Origin: Prosthecobacter debontii
GTDB taxonomy: Bacteria > Verrucomicrobiota > Verrucomicrobiia > Verrucomicrobiales > Akkermansiaceae
Assembly (NCBI GenBank): GCA_945883455.1
Contig: CAMCXJ010000009.1
Span: 1-25,981 of the forward strand
Direction of reading: 5' to 3'
Length of the DNA stretch: 25,981 nt
Shown here: piece after piece, positions 15,696-23,089 of the stretch
How the letters are laid out: each line of letters begins with the position of its first letter
Numbering within the stretch: the stretch's first letter is position 1
Translations under genes and position numbers: made by a program
The notes under the pieces: generated by a model
Database searches by the model: none
Seen by the model: the letters and a program-made list of their open reading frames with translations, nothing else
What the model was told of the DNA's origin: nothing

Positions 15696-16595
15696 ATGAA
15701 ACATTTGCTATCCATCGAGGAACTCTCCGCGGACGAAATCACCAACCTCATCGACGATGCGATGAGGCTGAAAGCATGGCGCGGACGGGACATCGAGCAG
15801 CCGCTTGCCGGGCAGACATGGGCAATGATTTTCGCCAAATCCTCCACGCGTACACGGGTTTCCTTCGAGGTGGGTGTCCGGGAACTAGGCGGCTTTCCTA
15901 TGTTCCTCTCTTCCAATGACATCCAGCTCGGCAGGGGAGAACCCATCAAGGACACCGCCCGCGTGCTCGGCCGGATGGTGCACGGAGTGATCATCCGCAC
16001 GTTCGCACAACAGGATGTCATTGATTTCGCGAAATACTCAAAACTCCCAGTGATCAATGCCCTCACCGACGATGAGCATCCTTGCCAGATTCTGGCCGAT
16101 CTACTGACCGTCCGCGAGAAGCAAGGCGGCTGGGAAGGGCGGAAGTTTGCATTCGTCGGCGATGGTTTCTCAAACATGACCCGCTCCTGGATGTGGGCGG
16201 CGAAACGGCTGGGCTTTCAACTCAAGATCGCTTCCCCCCAAAACTGCCAGCCACCCGCCGCTTTCCTGAAAGCCCTCGACTGCGCTCTCGTGAGCGTTTG
16301 CGAGGATCCCCGCGAGGCCATCGCGGGCGCGGATGTCATCAACACCGACGTCTGGCTATCCATGGGGCAGGAGGGGCAGAAGGAGAAAGAAGCGGAATTC
16401 AAGGGCTTCGAACTGAATTCCTCACTGCTTACCGGTGCGGCCAAAGGTCACATCGTCCTCCACTGCCTGCCCGCCTATCGCGGCAAGGAAATTAGCGAAG
16501 AACTGCTCGAACAACACGCGGATACCATTTTCCAGCAGGCCGAAAACCGCCTTCACGCCCAGAAAGCGATACTGGTCGAGCTGACGCGGGCATGA
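15696..16595 (+). CDS. argF: Ornithine carbamoyltransferase
   Basis: It joins carbamoyl phosphate and ornithine to make citrulline in the cytoplasm. The 299-residue protein carries the carbamoyl-phosphate loop SSTRTR (49-54), HPCQ (128-131), the SMG loop in DVWLSMGQE (~219-226) and the catalytic HCLP (256-259). Length and motifs fit ArgF. I see nothing pointing to the acetylornithine or succinylornithine variants known in Xanthomonas and Bacteroides, though this was not tested by alignment. It follows argD by 9 bases and is followed by cdd after 12 bases. Its substrate would come from the carbamoyl-phosphate synthase whose large subunit is encoded 6.5 kb downstream. Confidence 0.94.
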   Translation: MKHLLSIEELSADEITNLIDDAMRLKAWRGRDIEQPLAGQTWAMIFAKSSTRTRVSFEVGVRELGGFPMFLSSNDIQLGRGEPIKDTARVLGRMVHGVIIRTFAQQDVIDFAKYSKLPVINALTDDEHPCQILADLLTVREKQGGWEGRKFAFVGDGFSNMTRSWMWAAKRLGFQLKIASPQNCQPPAAFLKALDCALVSVCEDPREAIAGADVINTDVWLSMGQEGQKEKEAEFKGFELNSSLLTGAAKGHIVLHCLPAYRGKEISEELLEQHADTIFQQAENRLHAQKAILVELTRA

Positions 16596-16607
16596 TAGAA
16601 ATGATCC

Positions 16608-17000
16608 ATGACAACGGATGACGAACTGATTGCGGCGGCATGGAAAGTCAGGGAAATGGCCTATGCGCCCTACTCAAACTTTCGCGTGGGGGCAGCCTTG
16701 CTGGCGGGCGACGGGAGGATTTTCCCCGGCTGCAATGTGGAAAATATCTCCTACGGGCTGACGAATTGCGCGGAACGGGTGGCGATGGGCGCGGCGATTG
16801 CGGCAGGCGCGCGTAGCTTCGAAAAGGTCGTTGTTGTGGCGGATACGGCAAAGCCCATCTCACCATGCGGGGCTTGCCGGCAGGTGTTGGCGGAGTTCGG
16901 CGTGAAAACCGTGATCCTCGCGAACCGGATGGAGCGGGTGGAGTTTTCCCTAGAGGATCTGCTCCCAAGAGCCAGCACAGGCATCTTGGATCGCCCGTAA
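16608..17000 (+). CDS. cdd: Cytidine deaminase
   Basis: It hydrolyses cytidine or deoxycytidine to uridine or deoxyuridine in pyrimidine salvage. The 130-residue protein is of the short tetrameric type. The zinc ligands are C54, C87 and C90 (TNCAER, SPCGACR), with catalytic E56 and the substrate-binding N43/E45 of NVEN. It lies 12 bases after argF and is probably in the same transcript, an unusual neighbour for arginine genes. Its stop codon is covered by a 20-bp palindrome resembling a parS site. Confidence 0.93.
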   Translation: MTTDDELIAAAWKVREMAYAPYSNFRVGAALLAGDGRIFPGCNVENISYGLTNCAERVAMGAAIAAGARSFEKVVVVADTAKPISPCGACRQVLAEFGVKTVILANRMERVEFSLEDLLPRASTGILDRP

Positions 17001-17018
17001 AGTTCCACGTGGAACTTT
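16999..17018. other. parS: parS-like ParB-binding site, copy 1
   Basis: AAAGTTCCACGTGGAACTTT is a perfect 20-bp palindrome spanning the cdd stop and the cdd-mnmG gap. Its core GTTCCACGTGGAAC matches the parS consensus (GTTTCACGTGAAAC) except for one symmetric substitution per arm. From memory it equals the parS core used in Pseudomonas. The exact 14-bp core recurs at 17834. Confidence 0.65.
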
Positions 17019-17038
17019 TCCAGCATCCAAGTCGGTGA

Positions 17039-17066
17039 TTGCGCCCGCTAAAAGCCGTGATAGTCT
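17039..17066 (+). promoter_or_regulatory. Predicted mnmG promoter with a near-leaderless start
   Basis: TTGCGC (17039-17044), a 16-base spacer and TAGTCT (17061-17066). The -10 ends only 12 bases before the mnmG ATG, so transcription would begin about 5 bases before the start codon. Confidence 0.4.
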
Positions 17067-17078
17067 CGTGCCCCGCGA

Positions 17079-18959
17079 ATGTTCCGCTATCCCACCCCGT
17101 ATGACGTAATCGTAATCGGCGCCGGCCATGCCGGGGTCGAGGCCGCGCTGGCCGCCGCTCGGCTTGGCGCTCGCGTCGCCGTGCTGACCCAGAATCTCGA
17201 CACGATCGGCCAGATGTCCTGCAACCCCGCCATCGGTGGCCTCGCGAAAGGTCACATGGTGCGTGAAATCGATGCCCTCGGCGGCGCGATGGGAATCAAC
17301 ACCGACGCCACCGGCATCCAATGGCGGATGCTAAATGCCTCGAAAGGCCCCTCGGTCCGCGCCCCCCGCACCCAATGCGACAAGAAGGCCTACCAGTTCC
17401 GGATGAAAATGGAGATGGAGCGGACGGAAGGGGTCGAGCTTCATCAAGGTAACGTCGCCGAGCTAATGGTGGACGGAGAGGATCGGATTACCGGCATCCG
17501 CACCTCGCTGGGCATGGAAATTTGCGGAAGATCTGTGATCCTTAGCGCCGGCACTTTCATGCGAGGGCTGATGCACGTCGGCCTGAAAAACGAGAAAGGC
17601 GGCAGGATGGGGGATGCGATCTCCACCGTTTCCGATTCCTTGAAACACCTCGGATTCCAGGTCGAGCGCTTCAAGACCGGCACGCCATGCCGCCTCAACG
17701 GACGATCCCTTGATTTTTCCAAGTGCGAACGGCAGGACGGCGACACGCCCGTGCCGAAGTTCAGCTTCATGGCGGATCGGATCGAAAAGGGGAGGGATGA
17801 CATCTTCACCCTGAATCCATGGGGTGATCCTGCGTTCCACGTGGAACAAATCCCGTGCTGGATCACTTACACAAACCCCGCCACCCACGAAATCATCGCC
17901 TCGAACCTCGATCAATCCCCCATGTATTGCGGGATCATCGAAGGCGTTGGCCCACGCTATTGCCCGTCCATCGAGGACAAGGTCGTACGTTTTGCGGAAA
18001 AGGAGCGCCACCAGATCTTCCTCGAACCCGAAGGCCGCCACACGCTGGAATACTACGTGAACGGGGTTTCCACCTCGCTTCCCTACGAGGTTCAGCTGAA
18101 TTTTCTCCGCACCATCCCCGGCTTGGAGAAATGCGAGATCCTGCGCCCGGGCTATGCGGTGGAGTATGATTATTGCCCGCCCACCCAGCTTCATCCGACC
18201 TTGGAAACGAAACGGGTCGAGGGTCTGTATTTCGCGGGTCAGATCAATGGCACCTCCGGCTACGAGGAAGCGGCAGGGCAGGGGCTCATCGCTGGAACGA
18301 ACGCCGCTCTGAAAGCGTTGGGCAGACCGCCGTTCATCCTCGGACGCGACGAGGCCTACCTCGGCGTGATGGTCGATGACCTCGTAACCCGCGGCTGCAC
18401 AGAACCCTACCGGATGTTCACCAGCCGCGCCGAATACAGGCTCCTCCTCCGCCAGGACAACGCCGACCTCCGCCTCACGCCCCGTGCCGCCGAGATCGGC
18501 CTCGCCACGGGCGAGCGGGTCGAGCGCACCGCCGCCAAGATCGCCGAGCTGAAGCGGGCGGACAAGTGGGTGCGGGAAACCTCTTTCGAGGGCGTGAAAC
18601 TGGATCATTGGTTCCGGCGCGGCGATCAGAGCTGGGAGGCCCTGCCCGCTGACATGCGGAAGGAATTTGCCGACGAAATCTGGCCGCTCATTGAGACAGA
18701 TTTCAAATACGAAGGCCATCTAGGCAGACAGCGCTCCCAGATCGACCGCATGTCACGCCAAGAAGGACGCCGCATCCCGCTAGATATCGATTTTACGGCC
18801 ATCCCTGCATTGAAAAAGGAGGCACAGCTGCGCTTCTCCGAGATCCAACCAGAAACCCTCGGCCAAGCAGCTCGGATTCCCGGAATCACCCCGGCAGACA
18901 TCGCGATTCTCACAATCTGGCTAGAAAAACGGGAGCGAGTAGCAAGTAGCACCCCATAA
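17079..18959 (+). CDS. mnmG: tRNA uridine-5-carboxymethylaminomethyl modification enzyme MnmG (GidA)
   Basis: An FAD protein that, with MnmE, installs the cmnm5 group on U34 of certain tRNAs. It is 626 residues long. The FAD-binding GAGHAG lies at 14-19. Other conserved segments are SCNPAIGGLAKGH (47-59), GTFMRGLMHVG, GVGPRYCPSIEDKV with a conserved Cys, and GQINGTSGYEEAAGQG. The C-terminal helical domain (MnmE and tRNA binding) is complete. Codons 252-257 (around FHVE) contain the second parS-like palindrome. The ATG at 17079 fits the family N-terminus (PYDVIVIGAG). In many bacteria mnmG is followed by rsmG, parA and parB near the origin. Here the next gene is the small basic protein gene, so those partners are not adjacent. 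Confidence 0.95.
   Translation: MFRYPTPYDVIVIGAGHAGVEAALAAARLGARVAVLTQNLDTIGQMSCNPAIGGLAKGHMVREIDALGGAMGINTDATGIQWRMLNASKGPSVRAPRTQCDKKAYQFRMKMEMERTEGVELHQGNVAELMVDGEDRITGIRTSLGMEICGRSVILSAGTFMRGLMHVGLKNEKGGRMGDAISTVSDSLKHLGFQVERFKTGTPCRLNGRSLDFSKCERQDGDTPVPKFSFMADRIEKGRDDIFTLNPWGDPAFHVEQIPCWITYTNPATHEIIASNLDQSPMYCGIIEGVGPRYCPSIEDKVVRFAEKERHQIFLEPEGRHTLEYYVNGVSTSLPYEVQLNFLRTIPGLEKCEILRPGYAVEYDYCPPTQLHPTLETKRVEGLYFAGQINGTSGYEEAAGQGLIAGTNAALKALGRPPFILGRDEAYLGVMVDDLVTRGCTEPYRMFTSRAEYRLLLRQDNADLRLTPRAAEIGLATGERVERTAAKIAELKRADKWVRETSFEGVKLDHWFRRGDQSWEALPADMRKEFADEIWPLIETDFKYEGHLGRQRSQIDRMSRQEGRRIPLDIDFTAIPALKKEAQLRFSEIQPETLGQAARIPGITPADIAILTIWLEKRERVASSTP
17834..17847. other. parS: parS-like ParB-binding site, copy 2, inside mnmG
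   Basis: GTTCCACGTGGAAC, identical to the core of the site at 16999-17018 and 832 bp from it centre to centre. It sits within mnmG codons 252-257. parS sites inside coding genes near the origin are common in bacteria with ParABS systems. Confidence 0.6.
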
Positions 18960-19089
18960 CTACTACAAATCTAGTAATTATCCGAACCATCCCAAACTCG
19001 AACTTTATTTGCCTATCTAGCATCGCCACGCCGCGTAACTGAACCGGGCAGAGGCCTGAATTTCATCTCCCCATTTTTCTAAAAAAACC

Positions 19090-19118
19090 ATTGCCACGGG
19101 TCGGGAGGGCGGATAGCC
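19090..19118 (+). promoter_or_regulatory. Predicted promoter of the small basic protein gene
   Basis: TTGCCA (19090-19095), a 17-base spacer and TAGCCT (19113-19118), ending 33 bases before the ATG at 19152. The -10 region shares ATAGCCTCCGC with the argD promoter. The rest of the 18960-19151 gap holds no gene I can see. Confidence 0.42.
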
Positions 19119-19151
19119 TCCGCGCCCCAACCGTCTAACCCCGCCTTTCCG

Positions 19152-19307
19152 ATGTCCAAGCACAACTCACTCAAATCCGCAGCCACCGTCGGTGGCAAGC
19201 GTTCTGTCCTCAAGCGTTTCGAGCGCGTGAAACTGCTCAAGGAGCGCGGCGAATGGAAAGCGGGAAAATCCCCGATCGGTCTGCCGAAGACCAAGAGCGA
19301 GGCCTAA
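19152..19307 (+). CDS. Small basic protein (Verrucomicrobia/Chlamydiae family)
   Basis: A 51-residue Lys/Arg-rich protein (MSKHNSLKSAATVGGKRSVL, then RFERVKLLKERGEW and a C-terminal GLPKTKSEA). I recognise it as the 'small basic protein' family (TIGR04137 as I recall) described for Verrucomicrobia, Chlamydiae and Planctomycetes. The name-giving features are present: the MSKHxSLK start, GGKRxVLKRxERVKLLKE and GLPK. Size and composition resemble a ribosomal protein or nucleic-acid binder, but the function is unknown to me. It has its own predicted promoter and lies 65 bases before the pseudouridine synthase gene. The company of rRNA and tRNA modification genes is consistent with a translation-related role, which is inference. 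Confidence 0.88.
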   Translation: MSKHNSLKSAATVGGKRSVLKRFERVKLLKERGEWKAGKSPIGLPKTKSEA

Positions 19308-19372
19308 CCCTCGTTTTCCCATTTGCTCCCACCTCCGCTCCACAACTTGGCGCGGTCATTTTTTGAACCGTC

Positions 19373-20080
19373 ATGCCTGAGGGAGTCCGTCTCAACAAAT
19401 ACCTCGCCTCCTGCGGCATCGGCTCGCGGCGGGGCTGTGAGGAATTGATCGAGACCGGTCGCGTCGAGGTCAACGGCTCGCCCTGCCTGAAGCTCGCTAC
19501 CCGCATCACCCCGGCGGATTTCGTCCGCCTCGATGGCAAACGCGTCCTCCCGAAAGAGGAGATGGTCGTCATTTTCCACAAGCCGCGCGGCTATGTCTGC
19601 ACCCGCAGCGACGAGCTCGGGCGGCAGACCATTTACAACCTCCTGCCACCCGCGCTGCACGCGCTTCATCACGTCGGGCGGCTCGACACCGATTCCGAGG
19701 GCATGCTGATCCTAACCAATGACGGCGACCTTTCGCAACGCCTCATGCACCCGTCGAAATCGGTGGAAAAGGAGTACCTCGTCACCTCGAACCAAGCCTT
19801 TGAGAACGCCCACCTCGACCAATTTCTCGCCGGGGTTTTCACCGAGGAAGGCAAGCTGAAGGCGAAACACATCGAGCGCATCTCCGCGCGTCGCATCAAG
19901 GTCATCCTCGACCATGGCACGAAACGCCAGATCCGCGTGATGTTCGAGGCGCTCGGCTATCAGGTTACGAAACTTCTCCGCGTCCGCATCGGAAACCTAT
20001 GGCTCGGCGACCTCGAGCCCGCCCAATACGCGGTTCTGAACCGTAAGGAAATCGCGATGCTGCTGGATGAGAAAGCGTAA
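19373..20080 (+). CDS. rluB: 23S rRNA pseudouridine synthase, RsuA/RluB family
   Basis: It isomerises a uridine in rRNA to pseudouridine. It is 235 residues long. The N-terminal S4 RNA-binding domain is at ~5-50 (RLNKYLASCGIGSRRGCEELI). The catalytic domain has D105 in the GRLDTDSEGMLILTNDG motif, and the C-terminal TKRQIRVMFEALGYQV segment is typical of the RsuA/RluB/E/F branch. RluB (23S U2605) is the most common member with an S4 domain, but RsuA and RluF are alternatives that motifs alone do not exclude. The ATG at 19373 sits directly before the S4 domain. No Shine-Dalgarno is visible. Confidence 0.85.
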   Translation: MPEGVRLNKYLASCGIGSRRGCEELIETGRVEVNGSPCLKLATRITPADFVRLDGKRVLPKEEMVVIFHKPRGYVCTRSDELGRQTIYNLLPPALHALHHVGRLDTDSEGMLILTNDGDLSQRLMHPSKSVEKEYLVTSNQAFENAHLDQFLAGVFTEEGKLKAKHIERISARRIKVILDHGTKRQIRVMFEALGYQVTKLLRVRIGNLWLGDLEPAQYAVLNRKEIAMLLDEKA

Positions 20081-20113
20081 ACGACAAGCAAGCCATCCTC
20101 TCGTTTTTCGCCA

Positions 20114-20142
20114 TTGCCCCCGGCGATGTAGCTCACTAGCTT
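20114..20142 (+). promoter_or_regulatory. Predicted acs promoter
   Basis: TTGCCC (20114-20119), a 17-base spacer and TAGCTT (20137-20142), ending 16 bases before the acs ATG. It implies a leader of about 9 bases, like the other promoters of this type in the window. Confidence 0.35.
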
Positions 20143-20158
20143 GCTGAGAGTTTCCACC

Positions 20159-22126
20159 ATGAGCTCCCAAAAATCTAAAAAAGCCGCCACCGACCATGCT
20201 GCCGAACTTGCGGTCGTCCGCAAGCCCTCGAAAGAGTTTTCCAAGAAGGCCCGCATCGGATCGATGGCGGAGTATGACAAGCTTTACAAACAATCCATCG
20301 CGAAGCCCGAGAAATTCTGGGCGTCAGAGGCGAAGGAGCTGGTCTGGCAAAAGCCCTTTTCGAAAGTCTTGAAGTGGAAGGCTCCGGACGTGGAGTGGTT
20401 TCTTGGTGGGAAACTCAACGTCGCAGAGAACTGCGTGGATCGCCACGCCTTCGGGCCGCGGGCGAACAAAGCGGCGATCATCTGGGAGGGCGAGCCCGGA
20501 GACAAGCGCACGATCACCTACTCCCAGCTCCACCGCGAGGTCTGTAAGTTCGCCAACGTCATGCTCGCGCGCGGCGTGAAATCGAAAGATCGCGTCCTTA
20601 TTTACATGCCGATGATCCCGGAGGCAGCCATCGCGATGCTGGCCTGCGCCCGGATCGGCGCGGTGCATAATGTCGTCTTCGGTGGCTTCGCGTCCGAGGC
20701 CATTCTTGACCGGCTCGAAGACTCGGGAGCCACCGCCGTAATTACCGCAGACGGCGGATGGCGGCGGGGAAAAGTCGTTTCCCTCAAACCCGCCGTGGAC
20801 GAGGCGCTGGGCAGATACGACAAGATCGAGAACATCTTCGTCGTAAAGCGCACCGCCAACGAAGTCTCCATGAAGGAAGGCCGCGACCACTGGTGGCATG
20901 AGGAAATGGAGAACGCCTGCGCGAAGCACGAGCCGAAGGGTTTCGATTCCGAACACCCGCTTTTCATTCTCTACACCTCCGGCTCCACCGGGAAACCGAA
21001 AGGCATCCTCCACACCTCCGGCGGTTACCTCACCGGCACTTACGCCACCTGCAAATACATCTTCGATATGCGCGATGAGGACGTCTATTGGTGCACGGCT
21101 GATGTCGGCTGGATCACCGGCCACTCCTACATCGTTTACGGCCCGCTCGCCAACGGCGTCACCCAGGTGATGTACGAAGGCGCGCCGAACGAGCCGGACT
21201 TCGGGCGCTTCTGGAAAATGATTGAGGAACACCGCGTCACCATTTTCTACACCGCCCCCACCGCGATCCGCGCCTTCATCAAGGCGGGCGACCATTTCCC
21301 CGACAAACACGACCTCTCATCCCTCCGCCTCCTCGGCTCCGTCGGCGAGCCGATCAACCCCGAGGCATGGGCATGGTACCACGAAAAAATCGGCGGCGGA
21401 CGCTGCCCCATCGTGGACACCTGGTGGCAGACCGAGACCGGCGCGATCCTCATTTCCCCGCTCCCCGGCGCCACACCCTGCATCCCAGGCACCGCCACCC
21501 GCCCCTTCTTCGGCATCGACGCCGCCATCCTTGATGATGCCGGAAACGAATGCCCGCCCAACGTCGACGGCCGCCTCGTGATCCGCAAACCGTGGCCTTC
21601 CATGACCCGCACGATTTACGGCGACAAATCCCGTTTCAAAAAAACCTACTTCTCCGACTACCCGGGGATTTACACAGCTGGCGACGGAGCACGGCGCGAC
21701 AAGAAAGGCAATTTCTGGATCATCGGCCGCCTCGATGACGTGCTCAACGTCTCTGGCCACCGCCTCGGCACCGCCGAGATCGAGAGCGCCCTCGTCGCCC
21801 ATCCAGCCGTCGCGGAAGCCGCTGTCGTCGGCCGCCCTCACGACCTCAAAGGGCAGGCCGTCGCGGCTTTCGTGACCCTGAAGCTCGGCTACGAAACCTC
21901 CGTGGAGCTGGAGAAAGAACTCCGCGACCATGTCGGCCACGTGATCGGAGCCATCGCCAAGCCCGACGACATCCATTTCACTCCCGCCTTGCCAAAAACA
22001 CGCTCAGGGAAAATTATTAGGCGCTTGCTGAAGGAGTTGGTCACCACCGGCGAAATCACGGGAAGTGTGACCACTCTCGAAGACATGAGTGTAATCGAAC
22101 ACCTCAGATTATTACTAAAGAAGTAA
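20159..22126 (+). CDS. acs: Acetyl-CoA synthetase (AMP-forming)
   Basis: It activates acetate with ATP and CoA to acetyl-CoA via acetyl-AMP. It is 655 residues long, close to E. coli Acs (652). Adenylate-forming motifs are YTSGSTGKPKG (272-282), the DTWWQTETG motif with the conserved Trp pair, and the C-domain hinge GRLDDVLNVSGHRLGTAE. The catalytic lysine K618 lies in PKTRSGKIIRR, the site inactivated by acetylation in well-studied homologues. The frame is open back to a TTG at 20141. The ATG at 20159 is chosen, as TTGCTG overlaps the predicted -10. The N-terminal ~30 residues are Lys/Ser-rich and longer than usual. Acetyl-CoA made here can feed the citrate synthase encoded at 5162. Confidence 0.95.
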   Translation: MSSQKSKKAATDHAAELAVVRKPSKEFSKKARIGSMAEYDKLYKQSIAKPEKFWASEAKELVWQKPFSKVLKWKAPDVEWFLGGKLNVAENCVDRHAFGPRANKAAIIWEGEPGDKRTITYSQLHREVCKFANVMLARGVKSKDRVLIYMPMIPEAAIAMLACARIGAVHNVVFGGFASEAILDRLEDSGATAVITADGGWRRGKVVSLKPAVDEALGRYDKIENIFVVKRTANEVSMKEGRDHWWHEEMENACAKHEPKGFDSEHPLFILYTSGSTGKPKGILHTSGGYLTGTYATCKYIFDMRDEDVYWCTADVGWITGHSYIVYGPLANGVTQVMYEGAPNEPDFGRFWKMIEEHRVTIFYTAPTAIRAFIKAGDHFPDKHDLSSLRLLGSVGEPINPEAWAWYHEKIGGGRCPIVDTWWQTETGAILISPLPGATPCIPGTATRPFFGIDAAILDDAGNECPPNVDGRLVIRKPWPSMTRTIYGDKSRFKKTYFSDYPGIYTAGDGARRDKKGNFWIIGRLDDVLNVSGHRLGTAEIESALVAHPAVAEAAVVGRPHDLKGQAVAAFVTLKLGYETSVELEKELRDHVGHVIGAIAKPDDIHFTPALPKTRSGKIIRRLLKELVTTGEITGSVTTLEDMSVIEHLRLLLKK

Positions 22127-22183
22127 ACCTCTAAGATGACCTCAACGAAATATCTTGTCTGCCTCGTCGCGCGCGCCTTCGGC

Positions 22184-22189
22184 TACAAT
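22184..22189 (+). promoter_or_regulatory. Possible -10 element of the coiled-coil gene
   Basis: TACAAT ends 16 bases before the ATG at 22205, the same distance as in the acs promoter. No good -35 is found at 16-18 bases, so this is weak support for the 22205 start. Confidence 0.25.
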
Positions 22190-22204
22190 CGGAAGAACAC
22201 CCAC

Positions 22205-23002
22205 ATGGCGGAAGCGGCCGAAGAAACGCACCTGCTCAAAGAGGCAGAATCACACCTCGGCAAGGCGATGTGGGAAAATGTTGAGGGGATTGAGGCGCTT
22301 ACCGTCGAATACTGGAATCTCCGCAAACTCGTCAAAGAGCACGACCGCGTTGCCGCCGAATTGGAGAGCCAGCAGAAGCAACTTGCCGAAGCCCATGAGG
22401 AGAGGGCGAGTCTTTTGGGGATATCCACCGAACCTTATCAGCATCTGCTCGATGAACGCCAAATGGTTCTCAACTCTCTCGAAGAACTCGCCAGACAACG
22501 CGACCTAATTGTGGTAAAGGCTCAGGAGATACGTCGTGCCTATGATGGCACCAAAACGAAAGAAGAAGTCCTAACAAATGAGGGAATGAGCGATGAGAGG
22601 GATTTCTCAGTCATAACCCACAGACTCACCGATCTAAAAACGCAATTTGCCGAGTTGAGAGCCGAACGGCAAGATGTGATGAAAAAAATTGCGGATCGTG
22701 ACATCAAGGTCAACACGATCGACTCAGAGATTCTAGAACTCAAGAGAGAGCGGCGTATGAAGGCTTCGGAAGCGTTCCAGCACATCGGCGACGCCAACCA
22801 AGAAATTTCCACCTTGCGAGCAGAGCTGGGCGTAATGGACACCCAAATGCGTCAGCTCTACACGGAAATCGGTAAGTACGTAAGCCGTAACACGAAAGAT
22901 TCCGAATGCCGAAAGGCGAGTAAAGAGATGCAGTGGCTAGTGGAAGTCATGGGCGCGCTGCGTAAGTCGATTCTCTTCAACCATAAGCTGTCTGGGCAAT
23001 AA
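22205..23002 (+). CDS. Predicted coiled-coil protein of unknown function
   Basis: A 265-residue protein dominated by long charged helices. Strong coiled-coil character runs over residues ~35-110 (EHDRVAAELESQQKQLAEAHEER) and ~150-245 (LKTQFAELRAERQDVMKKIADRD). There is no signal peptide, membrane helix or enzymatic motif. I do not recognise the family, and distant resemblance to other coiled coils would not be informative. The start is uncertain. The ATG at 22136, nine bases after the acs stop, would give 288 residues with a short hydrophobic N-terminus. The ATG at 22205 is preferred for a GGAAG upstream, a possible -10 and an N-terminus that enters the helical pattern directly. It may be co-transcribed with acs. 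Its 3' end abuts the structured region before carB. Confidence 0.72.
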   Translation: MAEAAEETHLLKEAESHLGKAMWENVEGIEALTVEYWNLRKLVKEHDRVAAELESQQKQLAEAHEERASLLGISTEPYQHLLDERQMVLNSLEELARQRDLIVVKAQEIRRAYDGTKTKEEVLTNEGMSDERDFSVITHRLTDLKTQFAELRAERQDVMKKIADRDIKVNTIDSEILELKRERRMKASEAFQHIGDANQEISTLRAELGVMDTQMRQLYTEIGKYVSRNTKDSECRKASKEMQWLVEVMGALRKSILFNHKLSGQ

Positions 23003-23064
23003 TTGAACTCTCCCACATGGCAGGAAAGAAATGCCAGCGTTTTGCTAACTGCGCTGCCTTACCT
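23001..23064 (-). other. Degenerate tRNA-like sequence (uncertain)
   Basis: Read on the minus strand, this stretch resembles the middle of a tRNA. There is a D-arm-like AGCG/CGCT stem around CAGTTAGCAAAA, an anticodon-arm-like GGCA/TGCC hairpin that could present CTT, and a T-loop-like GTTCAATT. There is no pairing acceptor stem and the T-stem does not close, so it is not a functional tRNA. It may be a tRNA relic or a coincidence. Confidence 0.25.
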
Positions 23065-23089
23065 TTACAATCCAGCGATCTCCTGCCAT
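23017..23089. repeat. 9-bp inverted repeat bounding the carB upstream region
   Basis: ATGGCAGGA (23017-23025) and TCCTGCCAT (23081-23089) are perfect complements 55 bases apart, in the 118-base gap before carB. The left arm can alternatively pair with TGCCA at 23032-23036. No T-tract follows, so it is not a standard terminator. Confidence 0.45.

Noticed and set aside
15314..16177. Open frame antisense across the argD-argF junction
   Set aside because: It covers the conserved ends of two certain genes on the other strand and reads as low-complexity Ser/Arg sequence.
16999..17018. Palindrome after cdd as an intrinsic terminator
   Set aside because: Only four T residues follow the arm, and the exact 14-bp core recurs inside mnmG, which fits a protein-binding site better. 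A dual role cannot be excluded.
17463..18719. Long open frame antisense to mnmG (418 codons)
   Set aside because: It is an antisense shadow of a highly conserved gene in GC-rich DNA, and its translation has no recognisable domain.
18961..18976. TACTA-N6-TAGTA hairpin after mnmG as a terminator
   Set aside because: A five-pair AT-rich stem without a T-tract is too weak to support a call.
20324..21310. Open frame antisense to acs (328 codons)
   Set aside because: Its composition and position match an antisense shadow, and acs is unambiguous in this region.
6714..21948. Other CACGTG hexamers (for example at 6714, 8234, 8286, 14519, 21942) as further parS sites
   Set aside because: None extends into the GTTNCACGTGNAAC palindrome. 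They are isolated hexamers expected by chance in GC-rich DNA.
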